This document shows, in pieces, positions 49,097 through 56,848 of a stretch of DNA of 64,000 nt. The notes below the pieces were generated by a model that was not told the DNA's origin, did no database searches, and saw nothing but the letters and a program-made list of their open reading frames with translations. The first letter of the stretch is position 1. Each line of letters starts with the position of its first letter. The DNA is taken from contig JAIYAX010000009.1 in NCBI GenBank assembly GCA_027488815.1, positions 62,001 to 126,000 of the forward strand. Direction: 5' to 3'. Both the position numbers and the translations under genes were made by a program. Origin of the DNA: Cytophagaceae bacterium (GTDB lineage Bacteria > Bacteroidota > Bacteroidia > Cytophagales > JAIYAX01).

Positions 49097-49968
49097 TGAA
49101 CAGCAGGCAATCCGACGAAAAAGCGCTTTCGGATAAAGAGCTGGAGGCACTTATCTCTTTGCTGGAGGACACAGACGAAGAGGTTATCAGCCATGTGGAG
49201 CAACGGTTGCTTTCACTGGGGGAGTCGGTCATTCCAGTTCTAGAGCGAAGCTGGGAGACCCAGTTTAACCCGATCGTGCAAAAACGTATCGAAGAGCTTA
49301 TTCACAGCCTTCATTTTGACATGATGCGCAGTCGGCTCCATGGTTGGCTTCAGGGAACTAACCATGATTTGTTGGAAGGCCTTTGGATCATTGCTACCTA
49401 TCAGTACCCGGACCTTTCAAGGGAAGAGCTGGAAAAGCAGATTTCAGACTTTGTTGAGCTTGCTAGAGCCAATGTAAAGCTGGAAGACACACCAAGGGAG
49501 CAGGTTTTGGCCATGAATGACTTGATATTTAATAAGTTAAAATTCAGTGCAAACACTAAAAACTTTCATTCAGCCGCCAACTCTATGATCAATCTGGTGC
49601 TGGAAAGTAAGAAAGGAAACCCAATCGCCCTTTGCTCAGTCTACCTGCTTATCTCGCAACGGCTGGGATTACCCATCTTTGGGGTCAATCTGCCTAACCT
49701 ATTCATCCTCACGTATAAAACCAGAGAAACGCAGTTTTATGTGAATGCCTTTAACAAAGGACTTATCTTTACACGATCTGATATTGACAATTACATTCAA
49801 CATCTCAATCTCTCCAAAAACGATATTTTTTACCAGCCTTGCACATCTCTGGACATCATCTTGAGGGTGTTGAGAAATCTGATGGTTTCGTTTGAGAAAA
49901 CGGGTCAGGCAGAGAAGGTTCAAGAGATTGAAGCACTCATCAGCCTAGTGGAGGCTGCCAGCAAATAG
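49096..49968 (+). CDS. SirB1-like transglutaminase-fold protein
   Basis: A 290-residue protein. A helical N-terminal part resembling HEAT repeats (SLLEDTDEEVISHVEQRLLS) is followed by the SirB1-type core: NDLIFNKLKFSANTKNFHSA, KKGNPIALCSVYLLISQRLG, LPIFGVNLPNLFIL and FYVNAFNKGLIFTRSDID. The LPGHF motif with His, common in SirB1 proteins, reads LPNLF here, so enzyme activity is doubtful. Function is unknown; it is coupled to the carboxyltransferase by TAATG. Its 3' end overlaps the convergent phosphopantetheinyl transferase gene by 24 bases. Confidence 0.8.
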   Translation: MNSRQSDEKALSDKELEALISLLEDTDEEVISHVEQRLLSLGESVIPVLERSWETQFNPIVQKRIEELIHSLHFDMMRSRLHGWLQGTNHDLLEGLWIIATYQYPDLSREELEKQISDFVELARANVKLEDTPREQVLAMNDLIFNKLKFSANTKNFHSAANSMINLVLESKKGNPIALCSVYLLISQRLGLPIFGVNLPNLFILTYKTRETQFYVNAFNKGLIFTRSDIDNYIQHLNLSKNDIFYQPCTSLDIILRVLRNLMVSFEKTGQAEKVQEIEALISLVEAASK

Positions 49969-50595
49969 AGGATCGCTTACAAAAGCCAGACAGTGGCCGG
50001 CAACCTCCTGGGTTTGGACCACGAGTTGTATGGAATGATCTCCTTTTTTAACTCTGACCTTTACGTTAGCCCTTGCAGCAGTAGGTTCGATAGACAGGTC
50101 AGACCTGAATGACAAACCAGGAGTTCTCATGAGTTTATAAACAGCCTCTTTCACAGTCCAGCACATGGTGATCTTAGGAAGATCATTTGCCACCCAGTCC
50201 AACTCACTCTTGTTGAGGAATCGTTTTTTTAATCCGAAAAACTGCTCCCTTGGTTCTTCAATATCAATACCTACCGGGCTTAAAACAGAAAGGAATACGG
50301 CTGCAAGCTCCGGGCAATGACTCATGCTTATAAATCCTGAGACTAGCCGAGGAGGGCCTTTTTCTCTTCTGGGGATGAGTACAGGATCCATGCCCAAAGC
50401 CTTAAACCCGTGCCAGGCAGCGATACGCACGGCCAACGATTGGCTTCTTTGCCCTTCGTTCTTAATCCAATCCAGTTCACTCACCCCGCCATAGTGCGAC
50501 ATGACCATTTCAACCAATTGATCCGGGCTTTCTTGAATTTTCCAAAAGACGAGCAGTTGTCCGGGGGCAGGTGAATAAAGCTTCTCCAGGGGCAT
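49945..50595 (-). CDS. 4'-phosphopantetheinyl transferase
   Basis: A 216-residue Sfp/AcpT-superfamily enzyme that moves the phosphopantetheine arm of CoA to a carrier protein serine. The magnesium and CoA motif VGIDIEE has Asp111 and Glu113, and WTVKEAVYKLM has Glu150 and Lys149-type residues; SMSHCPELAAVFLS carries the usual SHC-like segment at about residues 90-95. Two-domain Sfp length. The carrier it serves (fatty acid ACP or a secondary-metabolite carrier) cannot be told; no carrier gene is nearby. The divergent WD40 gene begins 53 bases away. Confidence 0.88.
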   Translation of the reverse strand: MPLEKLYSPAPGQLLVFWKIQESPDQLVEMVMSHYGGVSELDWIKNEGQRSQSLAVRIAAWHGFKALGMDPVLIPRREKGPPRLVSGFISMSHCPELAAVFLSVLSPVGIDIEEPREQFFGLKKRFLNKSELDWVANDLPKITMCWTVKEAVYKLMRTPGLSFRSDLSIEPTAARANVKVRVKKGDHSIQLVVQTQEVAGHCLAFVSDPLFAGSLH

Positions 50596-50607
50596 TTATT
50601 GAATTCG

Positions 50608-50640
50608 TTGACTACTTTGAGCCGAATGAGCTTAAATTTG
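50608..50640 (+). promoter_or_regulatory. Promoter of the WD40 gene
   Basis: TTG at 50608-50610, a 22-base spacer and TAAATTTG at 50633-50640. The ATG at 50649 begins 9 bases later, so the transcript would have almost no leader. Confidence 0.6.
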
Positions 50641-50648
50641 CTCTGATC

Positions 50649-51563
50649 ATGGCAAAGATACAGGTTGAACGCACAGAAACATTTACAGGACATAAAGACT
50701 GCGTTTATACACTAGCCAAAGGAAGGAGGCCGGGTGAGTTCTTTTCAAGCGGAGGAGATGGAATGGTAGTGGCCTGGACAGAAGATCAACCGGATTTGGG
50801 GAAATTGTTCGCTAAAATGGAGCAGTCGGTTTATGCGATCCGGTATTTGCCTGAGGTACAAAGTCTTCTGGTAGCTCAAAACTATGAAGGCCTCTTCTTG
50901 ATTGATTTGACTACACGAGACGTAAAGGCTCAAGCACCCATTAAGAATAGCCCGGTCTTTGACCTGCTGTCAGATGGGAGCAAAATATGGGTGGCCTGTG
51001 GCGATGGTACTTTGCTTTTGTTTGAACCGGAGCAACTTCAGCCAAAAGGGGTGATGCGTTATTCGGAAAAGAGTGCAAGGTGTCTGGCCTATCACCCTTT
51101 GCTTCAACAGGTGGCAGTTGGCTATAGTGACCATCTGGTAAGGGTGTTTGATGCCCAAAGTGGCAAGCTCTTGCATACCCTTCAGGCTCATGAAAATTCT
51201 GTGTTCACCCTACAGTACAGCCCTGACAGCAAATGGCTGTATACTGCCGGTAGAGATGCCAGACTTAAGGTATGGTTCACTACTGATTACCAGCTGGCTG
51301 AATCAGTTAACGCTCACCTTTTTGCGATCAACAGCTTGCAGATCAGCCCCTCAGGGAAATATATGGCTACAGGAAGTATGGATAAATCCATCAAACTTTG
51401 GGAGCTGGAACCGCTGAAACTAATCAAAGTCATTGACAGGGCGAGGCATGCCGGACATGGAACCTCGGTCAACAAAGTTTTATGGGGCAACTCCGATGAA
51501 GTCTTAATATCTTGCAGTGATGACCGGACCATTTCGCAGTGGTCAATACAATACCCAGAATAA
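50649..51563 (+). CDS. WD40-repeat protein
   Basis: A 304-residue protein without signal peptide or membrane span, made of about seven WD40 blades. The clearer repeats end in VVAWT, LKVWF, IKLWELE and ISQWSIQ, with GH or AH dipeptides before them (TGHKDCVYTLA, AHENSVFTLQYSPDSKWLYT, AHLFAINSLQISPSGKYMAT). It would form a beta-propeller for protein contacts. I place the start at 50649 because the longer frame would cross the divergent gene's start and the promoter. It is 9 bases before the DivIVA-domain gene, so the two are probably cotranscribed; partner unknown. Confidence 0.85.
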   Translation: MAKIQVERTETFTGHKDCVYTLAKGRRPGEFFSSGGDGMVVAWTEDQPDLGKLFAKMEQSVYAIRYLPEVQSLLVAQNYEGLFLIDLTTRDVKAQAPIKNSPVFDLLSDGSKIWVACGDGTLLLFEPEQLQPKGVMRYSEKSARCLAYHPLLQQVAVGYSDHLVRVFDAQSGKLLHTLQAHENSVFTLQYSPDSKWLYTAGRDARLKVWFTTDYQLAESVNAHLFAINSLQISPSGKYMATGSMDKSIKLWELEPLKLIKVIDRARHAGHGTSVNKVLWGNSDEVLISCSDDRTISQWSIQYPE

Positions 51564-51572
51564 CAATTGATT

Positions 51573-52256
51573 ATGAAAATCACGCCACTTGATATACGCC
51601 AGAAAACGTTTGAGAAAAACTTCAGAGGCTACGATAAAGATGAGGTAGATGCCTATCTGCTTTCTTTATCTAAAGAATGGGAGAAGCAACAAGACGAGTT
51701 ACGTGAGATGAAGATAAGACTTGAGTTGGCCGAAAAAGAGGTGAATAAACTCAGAGAGGTAGAAAGCTCCCTTTACAAAACACTTAAGACTGCCGAAGAC
51801 ACGGGTGCCAATCTTGTAGATCAGGCAAAGCGACAAGCCGACCTGATGAAAGAAGAAGCTTCACTATTGGCCAGACAAATGGTACAAGATGCTGAGACAC
51901 AAGCCCGAAAGATATGGGAAGAGGTAAGGGCAGAGCTAAGAGAAACAGAGGGGATTATTAAAGAGATCGAAAACCACAAGTCACACCTTTATCAGGAGCT
52001 GAAGCACCTTGCCGAAGATACCATAGCCAAAGCGGAGAAGTTGAAGAAATCCACACAGGCAGCTGATATTAAAGCGCTTTTGAAGAAAGATTTTCAGCCT
52101 TTTAAATCTCAGGCCAAAAAGCCAAACGAGGCTGAAGTTGTCCCTGAGAGCCAGCCTGATGCAGAGCCTGTAGTTGTTCCTAATGACCCGCAAGAGATCA
52201 AACTCGAAGTCCCTGAACCCAACAGTGAAAAATCATTTTTTGATGAAATTGATTGA
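51573..52256 (+). CDS. DivIVA-domain coiled-coil protein
   Basis: A 227-residue protein starting at ATG 51573. The N-terminus, ITPLDIRQKTFEKNFRGYDK followed by DEVDAYLLSLSKEWE, is the DivIVA lipid-binding motif with its conserved Phe and RGYD/EVD pattern. A coiled coil runs from about residue 30 to 170, and the end is an acidic Pro-rich tail (about 180-227). DivIVA proteins in other phyla recognise curved membranes at poles and septa; here a division or envelope role is inferred. The last 14 bases overlap folB. Confidence 0.85.
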   Translation: MKITPLDIRQKTFEKNFRGYDKDEVDAYLLSLSKEWEKQQDELREMKIRLELAEKEVNKLREVESSLYKTLKTAEDTGANLVDQAKRQADLMKEEASLLARQMVQDAETQARKIWEEVRAELRETEGIIKEIENHKSHLYQELKHLAEDTIAKAEKLKKSTQAADIKALLKKDFQPFKSQAKKPNEAEVVPESQPDAEPVVVPNDPQEIKLEVPEPNSEKSFFDEID

Positions 52257-52611
52257 CAGTAAAGTATCGCTAAAAGGGCTTGAGTTTTTTGCCTACCATG
52301 GCTACTACAACGAAGAGCAAAAGATCGGTAACAAGTACGTGGTCAACCTCACAGTTACTGCTGATTTAACCATGCCTTCGGTAAGTGACCAGCTAGCTGA
52401 AACCATCAACTATGAGGAGTTGTATGCCCTCGTGAGGGCCTGCATGCAGGAAAAATCCAGACTATTGGAGCATGTGGCTTTTCGTATCGGACAGGCAGTA
52501 TTCGACCGGTTTACAAACGTGCAAACCATCAGTCTATCGGTTTCCAAACTAAATCCACCGATCGGGGGTATCTCTGAGCGGGCAGAAGTAGAATTGACCT
52601 TAAACAGGTAG
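52243..52611 (+). CDS. folB: Dihydroneopterin aldolase
   Basis: A 122-residue FolB enzyme that splits 7,8-dihydroneopterin into 6-hydroxymethyl-dihydropterin and glycolaldehyde in folate synthesis. Motifs are LKGLEFFAYHGYYNEEQKIG near the start (with the catalytic-site Glu), NYEELYALVRACMQE, LLEHVAFRI and SVSKLNPPIGGISERAEVEL with the conserved Lys. The start is ATG 52243, inside the end of the DivIVA-domain gene. It converges on the CHAT gene with a 35-base gap and no obvious terminator. Confidence 0.93.
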   Translation: MKLIDSKVSLKGLEFFAYHGYYNEEQKIGNKYVVNLTVTADLTMPSVSDQLAETINYEELYALVRACMQEKSRLLEHVAFRIGQAVFDRFTNVQTISLSVSKLNPPIGGISERAEVELTLNR

Positions 52612-52646
52612 CCTGAAGAGCCTCAGAAAGAAAAGACTGACTCTGT

Positions 52647-55600
52647 TTAAATACCTCCAACCATCGTGAAGGCTCCCCAATTGATGGGTTTGTCGTATTT
52701 CTCCCGGAGATCACGCATTGCTTTTATAAATGACTCCCTGATTTTGCCGGTTTTGATCAACTCCACATAAAACGATTGCATGAGTTCCTGAGTGGTTTCA
52801 TCCGAGACCTTAAACAAACTCATTACCATAGCATCAGCACCTGCCACCATGAATGCCCTTTGCAGACCAAACACCCCTTCTCCTGTGACAACTTCCCCAC
52901 TGCCAGTCTCGCAAGCACTTAGTACCACGAGTTCTGTGTTTTCAAAGTTCATATTCATGACTTCAAACGCTGTAAGAATGCCGGGTCGTTTATTGAGCTC
53001 GTATACATTTTCCTGAAAGAAATCACCAGATCCGGTCAGGAGCAGCCCTGAACGAAGCAAAGGATTTTGAGCTGTTTCCTGTAAGGCAGTGTTGGTGTTG
53101 GTTTGGCGATTATCCAAAAAGAAACCGTGAGTTGCGATGTGAATGAGGTCAAGCTGGCTCATGCTTTTGATTGTATCCTCGGTCACCTGCTCATTGATCA
53201 GCATCGTACTTTTCCAGTCTGTTCCTCTGAACAAGGTCCTGATGCTATAAATCTCGTCTTCAGCACCCTTCAGGTTTTCAATTCGTGCTCCCGGAGGCAG
53301 ATCATCAGGATTCAGCTCCTCATAGTATTCAGGATTACCCAGCAATACCAGTTGTTTACCACTGATGCCGGTATTTTCCTTTCTCTGCAGTAGATCCTTG
53401 GTGTTTGAAACAAGTGCCAGGTCGTTTCGGTCAAGAACATATTTACCGTCGGGGTCTCTTAGGGTTAACACATTGATTTGGCTGTAAATACCGTCGGCTG
53501 ACAGGATGATTAATGCACCATCAGGGATTAAGTCTTTGACAGGTGCCCAGTAATTTTGATAAGAAAGCAAGTCATCGTTACCGAACTTAAAGGCATTTCG
53601 GTAGTATTTGTAAAACTTCCCTTCCATATCGTTTCCATTGGGTAAAAGGACTAGCTTAGGTAAAGCGTCCTCTTTCCTTAAGACCAAAGCCACATATTGA
53701 ATGGTGTCTGTGAAGTTTCTGTTAAACGTTGGAAACCTAAGGATTTCAACAGCTACTTCATTTGGTTTTAGGCTGGCCTGAACCTCTTTCCAGCTCACTT
53801 TCTTTTGGAAAATGCTTTTCGTCACTTCCTCAGAGCTTGCATTTAGTTTTCGTTCCAGCTCCTCGATATTCTTTTCCAGTTGAGGAATGCTGATGCCTGC
53901 CAAAAGAAGATCTTCCATGCTCATGGAAAGCGAAGAGGAAAGCAGTTCCCTGTTGGCTACCCAGTCATCAAAAAGCTGTGATAGAACCGTATCCCCTTTG
54001 CTGCGAATGGTCTCCCGTATTTTCAGAGAGGAGCTTAGCAGAATGGCTTTTGTGTTGAGGGTATGGTCATAAAGCAAGCCTGCCAATGCCGGGTCTTCTT
54101 TGGACTTGCTGGCAGCTATATGGGCAAATAGCTGGAAATCAGGTTTGATACTGTTCCAGTATTGGCTCTTTTGCCGATCGCTCAGGGTGGGGAAATACGT
54201 TGTGGTGAAGGAGAGGTACTTCTCCGTAGTTAATTGAAGGACCTGAGCCGCTTCCTGCCAACGACCAGAACTGTAATACATCCGGGCTTGCTTGCCCCTT
54301 ACTTTGACCAGCTCGGGATGTTCCTGACCGAATGTTTCAGTGATAAACTTGATGGCATCTTCATACCGGCTGGCTGCTGATTTATACTCTCCCTGCAAGC
54401 TGAGAAGGTCTCCAAGCAGGTACTTGATCTCGGCTACTTTTAAGCTCCTTTTTCCATAGATCTCACGGTGAATCTCTTCACTTGAAGTCAGAAGCTTCAA
54501 TGCCTCTTCAGCCTGGCCTGTCTCGATATAGTAGTACGCCAGGTTTTTGGCATAGTCAGCCGTGAGTGGATGTTTTTCACTGAGGGCTTCTTTCCCAATC
54601 CGATAGGCCTCTTTGAAGTTTTTTTCAGCTTCGGCCTTACCCGAACCGCCGATAAATGTGGTTAGGCCTAGCTGGTTATAAATACCTGCTAATCGATAAT
54701 GCCCCGGTTCCAGAAGTGAGGTGCTTGAAGCTAGTACCGTACGCAATAGTTTTTCGGCTTCTTTATAGTCACCCATTGCATGCAGCACCTGCGATCTCAT
54801 AAACAGCGCTTCGTTAAGTTTCAACGAGGCTTTGGGGTATACTTTTTCACAGATGCTTACAGCTATGTTGATCGACTGCCCTGCCTCTGCATATTGCCCT
54901 GAGATCAGTTGCAAGGCGGCTTCTTCCATATAGGTGTCATAAAGCAAGCGATGCTCTGCCCCATACTTAGAGATAAAGTTTGTTTTTAAAGTCTTCAGGT
55001 ATTCTCCGGCTTCCTGGTATTGTCCTCTCCTCATTAAAATCACCGCCCGGCTTGCTGCCAGTTGCAGATTCTGTTCTTTTTTTAAGTTTCGGCTGGCTCT
55101 TTTGTCGAGGACTTCCGATCGGTCCAATATGTTCTCAGCCTTTTCATAATTGGCCTGTAGTAGAAACAGTCGGGCATAAGATTGCAGGGTTTGAATGTAC
55201 TCTTTGCTTTTCGTTCCCTTTTCTTCTTTGAGCAGATCGAGTGATTGTTCAAACAACTGAGCTGATTCTTCCAGCTTGCCTAGTTCCATGGCATAAATGG
55301 CCTGTTGACTGAGCAAGGAAGCATAAACTTCATTTTTTTCACCTAATAGTTCCTTGCATTCATTCTTTGTCTGAACGATAAGGTCGTAAGCTTTGCGATT
55401 TTGATCTTCCAGACTTAATAGTTCTGCATCGAGGGTGTTTTTATAAAACATCGCTGGCGATTTCTGATGAAATTGTTTGTCAATGACAAGCCCAGTTGTT
55501 TGCTTCATCTCATTTTTAAGTAGAGCGAAATCGTTTTCCTGAGCCAGTCTGATCTGCAAGAGCTCCAGCTTTGCCATAGCCAGTTTGGCACTCCCAAGCG

Positions 55601-56825
55601 GATACAATTGTTCCTGATGTTGAATGATCTGCTTTTGATCATCCAAAACCTTCTCTGTTAAGTTTTGTCGGTTGTGGAGACTACTTAATGCCTTATAAAG
55701 ATCCAATCTGAGTTCATGATCTTCAGGGATCCGCTCTTTGTTGTCCAGCTTTTTTAAAAGCGACTTTTCAGCAGAAAGCACATTTCGACGAACAATACTG
55801 ATTTGATCGGTAGCCAAAGAACGCAGCTCTGTTTGGAAGAGGTTCTTCTTAGCGTAAACCCTTAAAAATTTCAGGTAGCGGTCATTTTCAGACTCAGCAG
55901 AAAGCGGATCGTCAAGGAGAAGATGAAGGTAGATTTTAGACCTGATCATTTCAAAAACCTGCAGGGAAGAACGACTGTAATTGACACCTTTGCTACTTCC
56001 TTTGCAGTCCAGGATGAGCTTATCTAAAAGCTTATAGCTCTCCCGATACTCTTGTTTTTTCTCAAACAATAAGGCTTCCAACCTTTTAAAATCCAGATAA
56101 ATCCTGTCGGAAGTCCCTAATAGGTTTTTCTGGTTCTTCTCTTCTTTTTTGATGAGATCAGCCGCCAGAGTCAGGTTGCCTCTTTTCAAGGCGCATGCAA
56201 TTTTCAGGTTGATGGCATCTCCCGCAAATCGCTGGGTTTCCTGCAACTCCCATTTACTTAGTATGCGTTCCTTCAGCTTCTTCTTTTTCCATTCAAAAAC
56301 GGATTTCCTTTTAGCGGCTTCTATGGCCAACCCCTCCAATAAAGGTATTAGGCTATCAGCCTCATAGTACAGTCCTTGGTGCAGTAAAAGTTTGGTCTTG
56401 CTACGTACATAATCCGGCTCTTTTGCTAACCTGTTGCTCCATTTGCTTCCTTCCGCCAAGCTCATATACTCTGCCGCTTGCCTTGGCAGCCCGGCAATTA
56501 AAAAGATGAATGAAGCTCTCACAACTGATAAAGCATACAAACTATCCTCTGAGCCCAGCAGACCAAGAGCATAATTAAGTTGAGGTTTGACACTGCTAAA
56601 TTCCCCCAGCCCGGCATGCACTTCAGCTTGTAAAAGGTAAGCTTTTGAGAGCAGAAGAGAGCCGTTTTTGTTTTTCTTCAGGAACGATTTGTTAAGCTTT
56701 TTTGCCTCCAGGTAGTTCCCTTTTGCGAGAGATAGCTCAATTTTCTCTACGGATTTGTTTTGAGCTGAGGCCGAACCAACCAGCCCGGTAAGCAAGATTA
56801 AACTTACAAAAAGACATTTTTTCAT
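52647..56825 (-). CDS. Exported TPR-CHAT protein (caspase-like peptidase domain)
   Basis: A 1392-residue protein. A signal peptide covers residues 1-21 (LLTGLVGSASAQ cleavage region). About 900 residues of tetratricopeptide-type helical repeats follow (for example GDYKEAEKLLRTVLASSTSL, QAEEALKLLTSSEEIHREIY, WQEAAQVLQLTTEKYL). The C-terminal CHAT domain (about 1060-1392) has the caspase-like dyad: His1233 in LIHIATHGFF and Cys1305 in VVLSACETGSGEVVTGEGVF. By family it may be a peptidase with TPR-bound targets, and the signal peptide places it in the envelope or outside. It lies 23 bases downstream of the mutase gene on the same strand; any link to that enzyme is unproven. Confidence 0.88.
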   Translation of the reverse strand: MKKCLFVSLILLTGLVGSASAQNKSVEKIELSLAKGNYLEAKKLNKSFLKKNKNGSLLLSKAYLLQAEVHAGLGEFSSVKPQLNYALGLLGSEDSLYALSVVRASFIFLIAGLPRQAAEYMSLAEGSKWSNRLAKEPDYVRSKTKLLLHQGLYYEADSLIPLLEGLAIEAAKRKSVFEWKKKKLKERILSKWELQETQRFAGDAINLKIACALKRGNLTLAADLIKKEEKNQKNLLGTSDRIYLDFKRLEALLFEKKQEYRESYKLLDKLILDCKGSSKGVNYSRSSLQVFEMIRSKIYLHLLLDDPLSAESENDRYLKFLRVYAKKNLFQTELRSLATDQISIVRRNVLSAEKSLLKKLDNKERIPEDHELRLDLYKALSSLHNRQNLTEKVLDDQKQIIQHQEQLYPLGSAKLAMAKLELLQIRLAQENDFALLKNEMKQTTGLVIDKQFHQKSPAMFYKNTLDAELLSLEDQNRKAYDLIVQTKNECKELLGEKNEVYASLLSQQAIYAMELGKLEESAQLFEQSLDLLKEEKGTKSKEYIQTLQSYARLFLLQANYEKAENILDRSEVLDKRASRNLKKEQNLQLAASRAVILMRRGQYQEAGEYLKTLKTNFISKYGAEHRLLYDTYMEEAALQLISGQYAEAGQSINIAVSICEKVYPKASLKLNEALFMRSQVLHAMGDYKEAEKLLRTVLASSTSLLEPGHYRLAGIYNQLGLTTFIGGSGKAEAEKNFKEAYRIGKEALSEKHPLTADYAKNLAYYYIETGQAEEALKLLTSSEEIHREIYGKRSLKVAEIKYLLGDLLSLQGEYKSAASRYEDAIKFITETFGQEHPELVKVRGKQARMYYSSGRWQEAAQVLQLTTEKYLSFTTTYFPTLSDRQKSQYWNSIKPDFQLFAHIAASKSKEDPALAGLLYDHTLNTKAILLSSSLKIRETIRSKGDTVLSQLFDDWVANRELLSSSLSMSMEDLLLAGISIPQLEKNIEELERKLNASSEEVTKSIFQKKVSWKEVQASLKPNEVAVEILRFPTFNRNFTDTIQYVALVLRKEDALPKLVLLPNGNDMEGKFYKYYRNAFKFGNDDLLSYQNYWAPVKDLIPDGALIILSADGIYSQINVLTLRDPDGKYVLDRNDLALVSNTKDLLQRKENTGISGKQLVLLGNPEYYEELNPDDLPPGARIENLKGAEDEIYSIRTLFRGTDWKSTMLINEQVTEDTIKSMSQLDLIHIATHGFFLDNRQTNTNTALQETAQNPLLRSGLLLTGSGDFFQENVYELNKRPGILTAFEVMNMNFENTELVVLSACETGSGEVVTGEGVFGLQRAFMVAGADAMVMSLFKVSDETTQELMQSFYVELIKTGKIRESFIKAMRDLREKYDKPINWGAFTMVGGI

Positions 56826-56848
56826 CGTTTCAGGCTTAATTCAGCCGT

